A DNA stretch of 64,000 bases from Gracilaria domingensis (lineage: Eukaryota; Rhodophyta; Florideophyceae; Gracilariales; Gracilariaceae): contig VCMS01000293.1 in NCBI GenBank assembly GCA_022539475.1, positions 74,333 to 138,332 of the forward strand, read 5' to 3'. The notes below the pieces were generated by a model. It was not told the origin of the DNA. It made no database searches and saw only the letters and a program-made list of their open reading frames with translations. This document shows, piece after piece, positions 21,256 to 31,625 of the stretch (its first letter is position 1; the number at the start of each line of letters is the position of its first letter). The position numbers and the translations under genes were made by a program.

Positions 21256-21951
21256 ATGAAGAGCAGGCTTCCTTTGTCACATCGCAGTTTGAAGGGTTGG
21301 GAAAAATGGCATGTTCTACGTCCAGCCACGCCATTCACAAAAGACATTGCGTATGCGTTAACCGTGCAGCTCATGAATCAAGGTCAGAATGAATCCGCTC
21401 TCTGTCTTATCGTCTCTTGGGCCGGATATTTACGCATCAGTGAAGCCCGTTTTTTGCGAACATCGAGAATAGCCCTTACAGGTGACTCACGTCTTTTCGC
21501 ATACGGTAAGTTGGCAGCTGGCGTCGCCATCGAAGACAAAAAGACAAGCCCTTTCAAATTTGTTCCTATTTATAATTAGCACTGCATTACAATTTTGAAA
21601 TGCTTTTGCAATAAGGTTTCGACCATACGCAAAAAGTTATTTACTATAACTTACCAGAAGTGTGCCAAACAGTTGAAAGAAGTAGTTCGACTACTGAACC
21701 GTTCACATCTTTGTTTTACTTCTCATTCAGCCCGCATTGGAGGGGTTTTACATGACTTTATGACCGGAAAGCCAGCAAAAGATATTGCTCTTATCGGAAG
21801 ATGGACATCTTTATCATCCTTACGTCATTACCTTAATACTGGAAGGGCCTGGTTAATGAAGATGAACATCCAGGAAAGTGATTCGGAGCAGATAACACAG
21901 CTTGCCGCTGCATTATCACAAACTGTTGAACGCTATCACAGGTGTGCTTAG
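21256..21951 (+). pseudogene. Tyrosine recombinase of the DIRS-like element
   Basis: Two consecutive plus frames (21256-21579 and 21595-21951). The first holds the box I arginine in AGYLRISEARFL. The second holds the HxxR region HSARIGG, and then GRWTSLSSLRHYLNTGRAW with the Trp and the catalytic Tyr. R...HxxR...W...Y is the signature of tyrosine recombinases. The first piece ends in a stop at 21579, and a short gap separates the halves, so one or more indels are needed. The enzyme would recombine circular element DNA with its target. Together with the upstream RT this supports DIRS rather than a free-standing Crypton. Confidence 0.8.
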
Positions 21952-21982
21952 GAAAGCACACAGCTTTGCAGGGTTGGGAAGA

Positions 21983-22032
21983 CCTGGTGCTATGCAGCAC
22001 CAGGAGCCAGCATGGATAAGCTCCATGCTGGC
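21983..22032. other. Twin perfect hairpins
   Basis: Two adjacent inverted repeats: a 9-base stem with a 4-base loop (21983-21991 with 21996-22004), then an 11-base stem with a 5-base loop (22006-22016 with 22022-22032). They lie 30 bases after the recombinase stop and about 300 bases before the CWC15 start. They could be the terminal structure of the DIRS-like element or a transcript processing signal. Confidence 0.5.
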
Positions 22033-22331
22033 GCGGCAGTGCCAGCAGGGCAAGAAAGCCTACAGACCCAAAGCTTGACCGATTAAAATAATTGCAAATT
22101 GCAATGTAGTACATTGCTGAGAGCGTGCATTTCACTGTAAGCGCTGAACCACCGGGATTGCGGGACCGATTCGCATTTTCGCCGCCATGTCGTTCCACCA
22201 CCGAGCCATCTTCGCATGTTGCACGTCGGAGCGCCTGCAGTTTTGCCTTGCCGCGAGACGTTCTTCCGCTTGGACTCTGACAACCCTTTCGCACAGCGCG
22301 TTCGCGCACAGCCTTGAGATCCATCTCCATC

Positions 22332-23177
22332 ATGACGACCGCGCATCGCGCGACATGGAAGGCCGCAAGAGGCGGGCTACAGGAGGAGGGCAGCTTTCAG
22401 CTGCATGCACCGTCAGCTGCCGTTTCCGGCAAGGACGCGCCCACGGAGCGCAATTTGAAGAAACGTTATTTCACTCCTGCCGAAGCGTCTCGTGATGAGA
22501 TGCGACTGCGAGTCGAGCATGAAGCCGAGCATGCCGGTAAGAGGCCGCGCCGCTCGCGCTTCGGCCCGAAACCGCAACCGCATGATATAACGAATGACGG
22601 CGATGACGATGCGGTACGAAAGCTTTTGCCGCCGCCTGAGGAAGCTGAGGAGAAGCCAGGGGGCGCGAAAGAGATAGAGAAGCGCGCAGAGGACGGTGAC
22701 GAGTGTGGAGCTGACGGTGATGCCGGCGCCGCCTCAGCACCCACCGAGAGAGAACCCGATCGCGTCTGCGAAGAGAAAGAGGGCGAAGATCCTGAAGATT
22801 CTGAGGACGAAGACGACGAGTCCGACGAAGACGAAGCCGAACTGCTGGCCGAGCTTGAGCGCATTCGAAAAGAGCGCGAATTTGAGCGGGCAAAGAAGCA
22901 AGCCGAGGAACAAGAGCGAATAGAACGAGAGGAGACTTCCAAAGCGGCCTCTGAGAATCCGTTACTACCGAACTTGGCAAACTTTAATGATGAGATTAGC
23001 GAGACTGCGAGTATTGCGACGGGCAGTGTGCCGGCCTTCGCGGTCAGAAGACGCTGGGACGATGATGTGGTGTTCCGTGATCAGGCACGCGGCGAACGCA
23101 GGCAGAGGCCAAGATTTGTGAACGATACGATTCGAAACGACTTTCACAGGAGGTTCATGAGGCAATACATGCGGTAG
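22332..23177 (+). CDS. CWC15: CWC15-like spliceosome protein
   Basis: 281 codons with no intron. The ATG at 22332 is chosen because it gives MTTAHRATWKAARGG, the conserved CWC15 N-terminus; an in-frame start at 22314 only adds six residues. The C-terminus has VRRRWDDDVVFRDQARGE, then PRFVNDTIRNDFHRRFMRQY, both hallmarks of the family. The middle is a long Glu/Asp/Ala-rich region with ELLAELERIRKEREFERAK, a predicted charged helix. CWC15 is part of the Prp19-associated catalytic spliceosome in the nucleus. The acidic insert looks longer than I would expect for the family. It is convergent with the kinase gene downstream. Confidence 0.9.
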   Translation: MTTAHRATWKAARGGLQEEGSFQLHAPSAAVSGKDAPTERNLKKRYFTPAEASRDEMRLRVEHEAEHAGKRPRRSRFGPKPQPHDITNDGDDDAVRKLLPPPEEAEEKPGGAKEIEKRAEDGDECGADGDAGAASAPTEREPDRVCEEKEGEDPEDSEDEDDESDEDEAELLAELERIRKEREFERAKKQAEEQERIEREETSKAASENPLLPNLANFNDEISETASIATGSVPAFAVRRRWDDDVVFRDQARGERRQRPRFVNDTIRNDFHRRFMRQYMR

Positions 23178-23579
23178 CGTTCCGCTCGGCATGCTCTTTT
23201 ACTATTTTGAGCAAGTACGAAGGTAGTCAACACAAGGTAGTCGGCGCCGGTCATAGCTCAACAGCATGTCCCAAAACGTGGTCACGCTATGAGACAAGCA
23301 GGCATCACATGAATCTAAAACGGTACAAGGGTAGTACAAGCATGCGGCTGTTTTCCCAAATTTGACGAGTAGCCGGGGGATTGAGTGTAAAGTTTTGAAG
23401 GCGAACTTGTAAGAGGTACATTTTTCTACGAGTTATATGTGCAATACGGAGAGTTGATATTTTGTCTGCTCGGATCGACACGAAGCGATTGCTCGTGATG
23501 GTCATGATGTCGTAAAAACGTTGACGATACGATTGTAGCGTATCGTAAGAGAAACGGAAACGACACATGCTTGTACATG
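23178..23579. other. Convergent 3' intergenic region
   Basis: About 400 bases between the CWC15 stop and the kinase stop. No ORF of interest; presumably the 3' untranslated regions and termination signals of both genes. Confidence 0.5.
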
Positions 23580-24915
23580 CTATTGCTGCTGCTGCTGCTC
23601 CAGGGAACCTAGAGAGGTACGCATAAGCAACGCTTTTGTACGACTGGTGAGAGAGAGCTGCCGTCGTGCGCGAGGCACACCATCGGAGTTGTCAGTATGT
23701 GTTCTCGAGGTGATGAAGTCAAATGTAAGACGTCCTTCTCGCCGTGATGCAAAGCCTTCCAACAAACCCCTGGTGCGCTCTACAGATCCCTTTCTGCTGC
23801 CGTTTTGAGAGGAATTAGAGTCTTCTTCAAGAGCACTATGCTGATCGTCTTGTTGTTGGTGTTGATTGGTATGCTGTCTACGAAACCAGAAGAACGAACT
23901 GCTGTTTGCTGACTTGTAACTCGAGCGTCGACGCGTGGCTAAACTAGGAGAACTCTGATTATGGCGATCAGAGTGCGAACGACCGAACAGTGACTTGTGA
24001 GGTTGCGCAACAGAAAAAGTGCCCATTCTCCTGGTGGACAGGCGGCTGACATCAGCGTCTTGGCTTGGCTGCTCCTTTCTAGCCGGCGGCGGATGCGGCG
24101 CAGATGTGGGGGCAGGCTTTCCAGTGAGCCACGGGTGCAAGCTAACCTGCGCAACTGAATAACGTTTGGCCGGGTCCAGCATAAGTAAACGAGAGGTAAA
24201 GTGCATGGCAGCGCGCGAAAGAGACTGAGGGTATTCTACCATGCCTTGGCGCATCATGGCGGTCATGAGCTGCCCATTGTTGTCCACGAACGGGTGGGCG
24301 CCAGTCAGCAGGATGTAGGCGAGAATTCCAAGCGCCCATGCGTCGGCCTTCGCGCCGTCATATCCGGCGCCGTTTCCGTACGTGACCTCTGGCGCAGAGT
24401 AGTAACTGGAACCACATGAGGTGGTCATGAGGGAGTTGCGGCGAATGAGACCCGTCAAGCCAAAGTCAATAATCTTGAGCGAGCGGTTCGGCACGTCGAC
24501 CAGCACGTTATCCGGCTTGAGGTCGCGATGAACGACGCCCTTGCTGTGGAGATAGGCGACAGCGTGCACCAATTGGTTCATGTACAGCTTGGCCTCGGCC
24601 TCAGACAGCGGACCGTTTGCCACAATGTCGAGCAGCTCGCGGCCGGGAGCAATCTCCATGACGAGGGAAGAGCTTGGTGTCGCTCTGAATGGCCTCGACG
24701 AAGGAGACGATGTTGGGGTGCGAGAGCTTGCGAAGCACGGCGGCCTCGCGGCGGGCGTAGCGCGCCATGTCCATGTCCTCCAGGCTGTCCTTGCGCATGA
24801 CCTTGACGGCGTACAGATTGCCGGAGTCGTCGTCGACGCCCAGCATGACCTTGGAGAACATGCCGACGCCCAGCTGCTTGGTGAGCCGGTAGCGACCCAC
24901 GGTGCGGGTCGGCAT
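23580..24915 (-). CDS. Serine/threonine kinase, CAMK/SNF1-like, one frameshift
   Basis: The start chosen is the ATG at 24915 (MPTRTVGRYRLTKQLGVG), directly before the glycine-rich loop. The first frame holds GVGMFSKV and the AVKV lysine. At about 24669 the phase changes by one base (a run of C after CTCTT), and the rest reads LVMEIAPGRELLDIV, VVHRDLKPDNVLVDV, KIIDFGLTG, SCGSSYYSAPEV and DAWALGILAYILLTGAHPF. All catalytic residues are present, so it is probably an active kinase and the shift may be a sequence error. After the catalytic domain (about 260 residues) comes a Ser/Gln/His-rich tail ending in poly-Gln. No NAF, EF-hand or UBA module is seen. The substrate is unknown. Confidence 0.8.
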
Positions 24916-26137
24916 GTCGTCGAGCGAGCGAGCGAGCGCGTCCACGCCGCGCAACCAGCGACTGCGCTCGCCGCCGCGCCCGCCGGAAGAGGACACGCGC
25001 AAGAGCGCCGCGCCAGAAACCGTGGCGCCGCGTTCGCACCCAAAAAAACGGCAGCGGCTGAGAGAAGCGCCTGATGGCGCGCGAATACAGCGCGCGCTCA
25101 TACGGCGCGCCGCGCGCTCATACGCGCGCCGCGCGCGCCGGCGCGCGCGCGCGTGGCCGCCACGCGCGAGCGCGCGCGCCGCCGCGGCGCGGGAGCGCGG
25201 CGGCCGCATGTGGCGCGCCGAGCGCGCGGCACGTCGCGGAACACGGCGGCACCCGAAGCGCCGCCGCTGATTCGACCGCGGCGCGCGCGCACATAACGGC
25301 CGCCGCCGGCGCCGCTAACCGCGCGCGCGGCGCCGCGCGATGAGCGCCGCCTCCGCGGCTAATCACAGACAGCGCCGCAGCGCTGCTCGCCTGCCGCCGC
25401 CGCGGTCGCCGATCTGATTGACGATGACGTGCCCGCGCGGATATCGGATATCTTCGCGCCAAGTCGGAGCGTCTGCCGCCGCCGCGCAGTGCGCGCGCCT
25501 GCGCACACCGTGCATCGCATACGTAATCGCGCGCTTCGTCACGCCCAACCTTTCTCGCCTGCGCCCCTGGCGCGCGAATCGGCGCTTCCACAGTTCTCAT
25601 ACGCTAAAAATACCTCGAGACTCGCCTGTTCGAGAGGCCTGTTCCACCCGCCGACGTCATTCTTTGACGCCCACGCTGTTACCTTCGAACCGTGCCACCG
25701 TTTGTGCCACCTGTCCGCACACACACGCCCCCGGTCCAGCTAACTTTTCCCAGGGCTTCTTCCATGGAGAGTCCGGAGGGGCTCGCCTAACAACAACATG
25801 CCGAATCCCTCACCCATGGCAGTGCCGCCGACGCCGCCGTAGGTCCTCTACCGTAATTCCGAACGTGAACCAATTGGGCAAACAGCAACCCGTGTCCCAT
25901 TCTTTGGCACAACCGTAAGCATTAAACGAGTCGCAATACACCAATCTCAACACCCAACCGTTGGTCTTCCGGCTGATTCACCGTGATATTATGATACGCC
26001 TGCACACTTCACTTTACACAAACCCACCGAAAAATACAACCCAATCACCACGTCTGTGGTGTGGCACACAGCGAAAGCGTCCAACTCGCACTAAGTCTTT
26101 TACGGAAACAACAACCTCACCACATGCCCCCACCGCC
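24916..26137. other. GC-rich upstream region of the kinase and galactokinase 3' flank
   Basis: From about 25080 to 25400 the sequence is dominated by CG and GC dinucleotides (runs such as GCGCGCGCGCGCG), with Ala/Arg-rich frames on every strand that I take as compositional. From 25550 onward it is ordinary, and no ORF is convincing. It likely holds the kinase promoter. Confidence 0.5.
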
Positions 26138-27355
26138 TCAAAGCGCGCCTGTAATTACTCTCGCTCCGCTCCCAGCATTCGTAGCGAACGTCACCGCCTT
26201 GAGTCCTCCGCTCGCAGCCGGGTACTTTTCGTCGATCGCCTTCATCAACTCCTCCACAGCCGTCTTCTTCACCAACGTCACCGTGCATCCACCGAATCCA
26301 CCTCCGGTGATTCGCGATCCATAAACGCCGTCCACCCCCAGAGCAATCTCAACCAGCGCGTCAATCTCCTTGGTGCTCACTTCAAACAAATCCCGCAACG
26401 ACTCGTGACTCTCAATCATCAACTTGCCAGCAGTCTCCAAGTCACCCTCCTCCAGACACGTCTTCGCCTTCAACGTACGAATATCCTCCGAAATTGCATG
26501 CGTGGCTCTCTTCATCGTATCCTCATCCAGCTTGCTCTTCACCGCCTCCAGCATGTCAAGCGTGCAATCACGAAGATGTGTGATTGTCTTATCGCTGAAC
26601 ATCTCTTTCATGGCCTTGGCCGCATCTGCGCATTGCCTCCTTCTGGTAGGATACTCCGAACCAGAGAGTTGATGCTCCACGCAAGAGTTGGCCACCACAA
26701 TCACGACGTTCGGATCATTGAGAGGAACCGCTTTGGCTTCCAATGATCTGCAGTCAATCAAAAGCGCCTTGCCGCTCTCTCCGCGACTCGAAATCAACTG
26801 ATCCATGATGCCGCAAGGCACGCCTGCAAATTCATGCTCACAACTCTGACCCATCAACGCGCGTTCGGTAGCGTCCACCTGCAGGCCGCTGACCACTTCA
26901 ATCATAACACCGGTGGCCATTTCGAGCGCAGCCGACGAAGAAAGGCCGCTTCCAAGCGGCACGTCACTGACCACCGCGGCGCGAAACGGCACCACTTGAT
27001 AGCCCTTTCGGGCGTAAATGGCAGTCATGCCTTTGAGGTAGCGCGCCCATTTCGGGACCGAGTCGGCCGGAGCACTGTCCTCAGCCGTGAACTTTGCGAC
27101 AACGCCTGGGAACGCTTCGGCGGCAACCTCACATGGCTGACCGACAGGAAGCGCTTTCCCGACGAGGTAGGTATTCTTTTCGAGCGCAAGCGGGAATACG
27201 AATCCGTCGTTGTAGTCCACGTGCTCGCCAATGAGATTGACGCGTCCCGGAGCGGCGACGGCAATGGTGGGCGTCTCGTTGAAAGCGGATTCGTACAGCT
27301 TCGTTGCTCGTTCCACCGCGGCCACATCGGCGGAGGGGCGTTGTGAAGGAGCCAT
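26138..27355 (-). CDS. Galactokinase
   Basis: 405 codons from the ATG at 27355, chosen because the conserved N-terminal motif GRVNLIGEHVDYND falls at residues 37-50, as in the family. The frame is open upstream to 27595, but that extension is low-complexity and unlike the family. Further motifs: PLGSGLSSSAALE (ATP-binding GHMP motif) and ITGGGFGGCTVTLVKK near the C-terminus. The enzyme phosphorylates galactose to galactose-1-phosphate in the cytosol, the entry step of the Leloir pathway, relevant to galactose-rich cell walls and floridoside metabolism in red algae. The gene has no intron. Its start lies 299 bases past the DEAD-helicase stop, same strand. Confidence 0.9.
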   Translation of the reverse strand: MAPSQRPSADVAAVERATKLYESAFNETPTIAVAAPGRVNLIGEHVDYNDGFVFPLALEKNTYLVGKALPVGQPCEVAAEAFPGVVAKFTAEDSAPADSVPKWARYLKGMTAIYARKGYQVVPFRAAVVSDVPLGSGLSSSAALEMATGVMIEVVSGLQVDATERALMGQSCEHEFAGVPCGIMDQLISSRGESGKALLIDCRSLEAKAVPLNDPNVVIVVANSCVEHQLSGSEYPTRRRQCADAAKAMKEMFSDKTITHLRDCTLDMLEAVKSKLDEDTMKRATHAISEDIRTLKAKTCLEEGDLETAGKLMIESHESLRDLFEVSTKEIDALVEIALGVDGVYGSRITGGGFGGCTVTLVKKTAVEELMKAIDEKYPAASGGLKAVTFATNAGSGARVITGAL

Positions 27356-27654
27356 ATCGTTTTCACAGGGGGGTTGAGGAAGACGACTCGTAGCTGAGAT
27401 CGCCAAAGTTGGCGGGTAGATATGGACGACTAGGCGATCGCGTGATGGGCGCGAGGAAGCAAGGCAGCGTCGGAACCCTTGCTGACGGACACTAACAGCA
27501 AGCAAAGCGTGTAGAAATGCGAGCGAAGTGCACCGCGGAGCTGATCGCTGTCTGCGCTGCCGAGCGCGCCGCGTCGCGGGGAGCACGCGCGTCAAAAAGC
27601 GGCCAAAAAGCGAGCAGAAAGCGCCTTTATTCCCATTAAATGCGCGTTTGCATC

Positions 27655-29721
27655 TCAGCGGTTGCCGACCCAGCGCTCGTTCTTCGCCCTCTCGCCTACG
27701 CTCGCGCGCTGCCGCCTTCGTTCTCCCGCGTCATTCGTTTGCTCGTCGCCAGTTCTGTCCTTCTTCTTCGCCTTTGCCCTGCTCGCAGAGCGTTTCGCGG
27801 CCTTCTCTTTCGCCTTCAGCTTCGCCTTCACCCGTTCCTTCCACTCCGTTTTTTGCAGCTCCTCCTTCACCTTCTTCCTCTTCGGCTTTCCCACCCCGCC
27901 CGCCATCTCCTGTAGTCTGAGCGCCTCTGCTTTCTTCGCGTCGTTACTCGGACCTTTCGCCTTTGATGCCGTCTTATCCTTTACGGAGTTTGACACACGC
28001 CGCTCCCCTCCTTCCTCTTCTCTACGCCTGAAAGAATTGCTTCTGGCCAGTGGTTCACGATACGCCCCACCCCGCGGTTCCATCCGCGTGATTTCAATGC
28101 CCAGCTCCCGACCCAGTCGAGTCACCACGAACGCCGTCTCGGCGTTTGTAATGCTAATCACGTGCCCCTCGCCTCCAATCCGCCCGCATCGTCCAGCTCG
28201 ATGCAAGTAATGATCCCCGTCCGTCGGCATATCCAAATTGATCACATGCGTAATGTCACGAACGTCCAGTCCTCTGGCCGCCACTTCGGTTGTCACCAAC
28301 ATTGTCACCCGTCCTTTTCTAAACGCAGTCAGCACTTCTGCCCTCTCCAGCTTGTGTGCATTTCCGCGCAGTGCTCCTGCAGCTATTTTCATCTGATACA
28401 GTCTCTGAACCACGATATCCACTCTTCGCGGGTCGTCCACAAACACGATGGCTCTCTTCGGAATCGGTTCCGAATACATCAGCTTTCTAAGAGCATCGAT
28501 TCGCAAACGCGCGGGCACGAGATAATGCCAGTGAGATATTGTTTTGGGGATTCTTTGGGAGCCTCCAACTCGAAGTAGAATCGGTTCGTTCAGCTTAGAT
28601 ACCGCAAAGTTGCGAACAGAATCAACATCTCCTGTTGCAGAAACAAGCACTTTCTGAGCGCCCCCAACTGCGCCAAGCAAGTACGTAATATGTTTCATGA
28701 ACGCTTCTTGTAGACACTGATCAACTTCATCTATCACAAGCGTTTGTACATGTTTCAGTTGCAGATCTCTTCCTTCATGCAGTTCCGCCAGACGTCCAGG
28801 TGTGCCAACCACTATGTGAGGCACTTGCTTCTTGAGCTTTTCAACCTGTCTTACCGGGTTCGCACCGCCAATCAATGCCAGATTTCGAACTTCTGTACCT
28901 TCGATCAGTCGGTCACACTCCCGAGAAATCTGCATTGCTAATTCTCGAGTAGGAGCAACGATAACCACTTGTGTAGCATTACTTTCAACATCCATTTCAT
29001 CCAAAACTGGAAGCAAGAATGCCAACGTCTTCCCTGATCCAGTGTGACTCTGTATCACAATATCTTTTCCGTCCGTCACACGGGGAATAGCCGCCAGCTG
29101 AACGTGCGTCGCTGTTGTGATTCCAAAGTTCTGTTCCAAGTTCTCAACAAGAGCTTCTGATTCGACAAGTGCTTCGAGACCCACTCCGCAGAACATGTCG
29201 TTATTGTCTTCATCTTCATCTAGAACACCACCTTCTTCAATGTCTACGTCTACGACACCAGCGTAACAATTGCGAGTGAGTAGCTTTCTGCTGCTGTCAT
29301 CGACGGCTCCAAGGTCAAAGACAGCGTTGTCACTGTCATCGCTTGTAATGCTCAGGCTTGCATTCTCATCTTTCTTACTTATCTTATCGACTACCGTATA
29401 CCAATCATCCCATCCATCCCCTTCAACTTGGAATTCGCTTTCAACCTCGCCATCGAGTTCAACTTCACGCCCTTCTGCAGTAGTATCATGGAAAAGAATA
29501 GGAGAATTTGACATATCTTCCCAGCCGTCAGCTTGTTCTCCTTGGTCAACATTGCTTGTGTGGCCATGAATTTCCAGGACAGCCTTCGGAGGCTGCGCTG
29601 CAATGTGTGCCTGCCTCTTGATACATGTTCGTTGCCCTGCTTGGCCGCGCCGTCCTCTCAACTCATTGACTCTGAAGCTTGCCGTCACAAATGCTCCATT
29701 GTCAGTGCGTTTTGGATGCAT
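27655..29721 (-). CDS. DEAD-box RNA helicase with DEVD motif
   Basis: 688 codons. Q-motif region near residues 200-215, motif I SHTGSGKT (225-232), PTRELA (257-262), GTPGR (306-310), motif II DEVD (331-334), SAT, then ARGLDV and HRAGRCGR in the second RecA domain. ATP-dependent RNA unwinding is expected; the third residue of motif II is Val rather than Ala, which is seen in some organellar plant helicases. The first 45 residues are rich in Arg, Ala, Thr and Gln with few acids, so a plastid or mitochondrial transit peptide is possible. An acidic segment lies before the core. The last 150 residues are strongly Lys/Arg-rich. The start is the first ATG in frame. Confidence 0.9.
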   Translation of the reverse strand: MHPKRTDNGAFVTASFRVNELRGRRGQAGQRTCIKRQAHIAAQPPKAVLEIHGHTSNVDQGEQADGWEDMSNSPILFHDTTAEGREVELDGEVESEFQVEGDGWDDWYTVVDKISKKDENASLSITSDDSDNAVFDLGAVDDSSRKLLTRNCYAGVVDVDIEEGGVLDEDEDNNDMFCGVGLEALVESEALVENLEQNFGITTATHVQLAAIPRVTDGKDIVIQSHTGSGKTLAFLLPVLDEMDVESNATQVVIVAPTRELAMQISRECDRLIEGTEVRNLALIGGANPVRQVEKLKKQVPHIVVGTPGRLAELHEGRDLQLKHVQTLVIDEVDQCLQEAFMKHITYLLGAVGGAQKVLVSATGDVDSVRNFAVSKLNEPILLRVGGSQRIPKTISHWHYLVPARLRIDALRKLMYSEPIPKRAIVFVDDPRRVDIVVQRLYQMKIAAGALRGNAHKLERAEVLTAFRKGRVTMLVTTEVAARGLDVRDITHVINLDMPTDGDHYLHRAGRCGRIGGEGHVISITNAETAFVVTRLGRELGIEITRMEPRGGAYREPLARSNSFRRREEEGGERRVSNSVKDKTASKAKGPSNDAKKAEALRLQEMAGGVGKPKRKKVKEELQKTEWKERVKAKLKAKEKAAKRSASRAKAKKKDRTGDEQTNDAGERRRQRASVGERAKNERWVGNR

Positions 29722-30578
29722 CTTTCCTATTCTGGTCGGTGAAGCTCTTCGTCAAACGAGAACTTTGTCAAGGCTTTCTAGTTCAGAAGGAATCGATTCT
29801 TCTTGATCTCGTGCACGCTTTTATTTTAATCAACATAAATAAAATCTCAAACACGTTTAATAATAATATTGGCTATCCCAACAACTGATCGTGCATCATT
29901 CTTCCTCGCGAGTATTGTGCGTGTGTGTGATTTATGGAAACGATGGAGTTGGCCGATGGAGTTGACTCCGCTCCTACGCATGGGTTTGTTCAAGACCCAA
30001 CGACCTATTATACCTCTACATCGCAGCCACTGACCACAACGAAGTGGCCGTACTACACTTGCGGGACTACGATGAGAAAGATTAGATATCTTAGGTCTTT
30101 CCGAACCGCGGGCGTTTTGCTAGTGAGTATTGGAAGTTTTGGCAGAAAGAATCGTCACATCGTCTAGACTGAGCCTCTTTTCGAAATGGATTGCATACAG
30201 CTTCATGAATGCATGCGTTCCTTCTTTCTTCTTACGTATTTTGGACGGTAGTTTCTTATTACTAAACTACATTAAAGCTCTCGAGAGAAAGGTTTCTCTC
30301 TTTCAGAAGGCCAAGAAGTTCTGTAGCTTATTGTTCCTTCTTTCTTCTTCTAACTCGTGGACGCTTGACAATAGATGAATTTAAGTGTTCTTTCGACCAT
30401 TTGCTCTTTAGCAATGGACTTGCAAGTCCCTCAAACTACTCGCGGCATCCATTAGGAACAGGAAACAGCATTTCTGTAGGGTAAGAGGTGACATCGATGT
30501 AGAACATACACTTCAGTTGGGGTTCGCATAGAACCAACTCCGAAGAACTGAGATTTCTGCACTGTCTGCAGCTATAAG
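29722..30578. other. Intergenic, no supported gene
   Basis: Contains the upstream region of the DEAD helicase and the 3' flank of the first SDR gene. The only frames are 60-80 codons, mostly Ser/Phe/Leu-rich, and I do not call them. Confidence 0.4.
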
Positions 30579-31625
30579 TTACTCAAAGTGATTCATACCT
30601 ATCACGATATGCCCGTAAGATGCCAAGGAAGAGGCGCTCTCTTTAAGGGTGTCGGTCCACGGTATTTCCTTCACGCCCATCCTTCGCATCTTACCATTAT
30701 CGTACAACAATTTTCGTCTAGGTGATGTGCTGTCCAAGGGGCGTTCCGCGTATTCTTTGAAAGCATTGTGTTCACAAAGCTTCTTGTACATGTCGACATA
30801 AAGCGGCGATTGTGATAATGCTATTATTCGCCCATTCACTTTCTCTTGTTGTAAAGCAAAGACATGGGCCTCCGCCACTTCGCGGACGTCAATCAAATTG
30901 CAGTATTGATCTGGAATCATTCCTAACCTGCATCGTGCTACACCACAACCACGTCCTTTGAGGAGCTCAAATAGCATTGCTACGCTCCCATTCACGGCCG
31001 GAAGCAAGGATGGACCCAGTATATATCCAGGAAGGATGATTACAAGTTGAAGAGACATTTCCTCTGCAGCTTTCCAAGCGACCTTCTCTTGCTGTAGTTT
31101 AGCCAGTCGGTATGCTCCGTATGGATGTGTCATTAATGTTTCTTTGCAGAATTGCTCGTCACTCCAACAATCTTCATGCAAAACGTCGGGCAATGCTCGT
31201 TGCGAGAGCATCGAGGCTGTTGATGAAGTTAGCACGATTCGTTTTACGCCGGCTTTAGCCGCTGCAGTAAATAGCTCCTTTGTTCCTTGCACGGCCGGTT
31301 TGATCTGCTCCCGGATGGCTTCATCTTCAGTTTCGAACGGTAGACTACCATCCAGGGGTAGGAGAACCGGGGTTGCTACATGAATGAGGGATCGGCAACC
31401 AGACAATGCCGGAGGAAATGATTCTGGCTCTTTCAGATCCAAGTGGTGGAAGGAGAGATTTCCAGAGTTTGGGAGCGACTTCAGAGCTTCTCGAATTTCA
31501 GTCGGAAACGAAGGCTCAGTGCCACGCACGACGAAATTGCGAGCAAGGAGAGCGGCAATCACATGTGAACCAACAAATGACGTTGCGCCCGTTACCAGAA
31601 CTGGTTGCCTGGTTGAGGAATGCAT
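30579..31625 (-). CDS. Extended SDR reductase 1 (dihydroflavonol/cinnamoyl-CoA reductase-like)
   Basis: 348 codons, no intron. N-terminal Rossmann motif VLVTGATSFVGSHV binds NAD(P), followed by a beta-alpha fold with LIHVATPVLLP. Catalytic Ser lies in RIVLTSSTASM, and the Tyr-Lys pair in AYRLAK. Substrate-side segments include IILPGYILGPSL and LIDVREVAEAHVFAL. This matches the DFR/CCR/anthocyanidin-reductase branch of extended SDRs, which reduce aldehydes, ketones or CoA esters; the true substrate here is unknown. Closely related to the next gene on the same strand (32256-33275), so a tandem duplication. Cytosolic, with no signal peptide. Confidence 0.85.
   Translation of the reverse strand: MHSSTRQPVLVTGATSFVGSHVIAALLARNFVVRGTEPSFPTEIREALKSLPNSGNLSFHHLDLKEPESFPPALSGCRSLIHVATPVLLPLDGSLPFETEDEAIREQIKPAVQGTKELFTAAAKAGVKRIVLTSSTASMLSQRALPDVLHEDCWSDEQFCKETLMTHPYGAYRLAKLQQEKVAWKAAEEMSLQLVIILPGYILGPSLLPAVNGSVAMLFELLKGRGCGVARCRLGMIPDQYCNLIDVREVAEAHVFALQQEKVNGRIIALSQSPLYVDMYKKLCEHNAFKEYAERPLDSTSPRRKLLYDNGKMRRMGVKEIPWTDTLKESASSLASYGHIVIGMNHFE

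Larger units (their letters stand above)
16548..21951 (+). mobile_element. DIRS-like retroelement (tyrosine recombinase type), decayed
   Basis: In order: a gag-like ORF, an RT followed by RNase H, and a tyrosine recombinase, all on the plus strand. This is the DIRS order, in which integrase and protease are absent and the recombinase circularises and inserts the DNA. No flanking LTR of its own was found; DIRS elements have inverted or split repeats instead, which I could not delimit. Every coding part carries frameshifts or stops, and a solo LTR interrupts the RNase H. Confidence 0.75.

Noticed and set aside
25074-25600. Long frames on both strands in the CG-rich region upstream of the kinase
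   Set aside because: Stops are rare in CG-rich DNA. All frames are Ala/Arg-rich without motifs.
27355-27595. N-terminal extension of galactokinase
   Set aside because: The extra 80 residues are Arg/Ser-rich, and the family starts near residue 1 of the downstream ATG. A transit peptide cannot be fully excluded.
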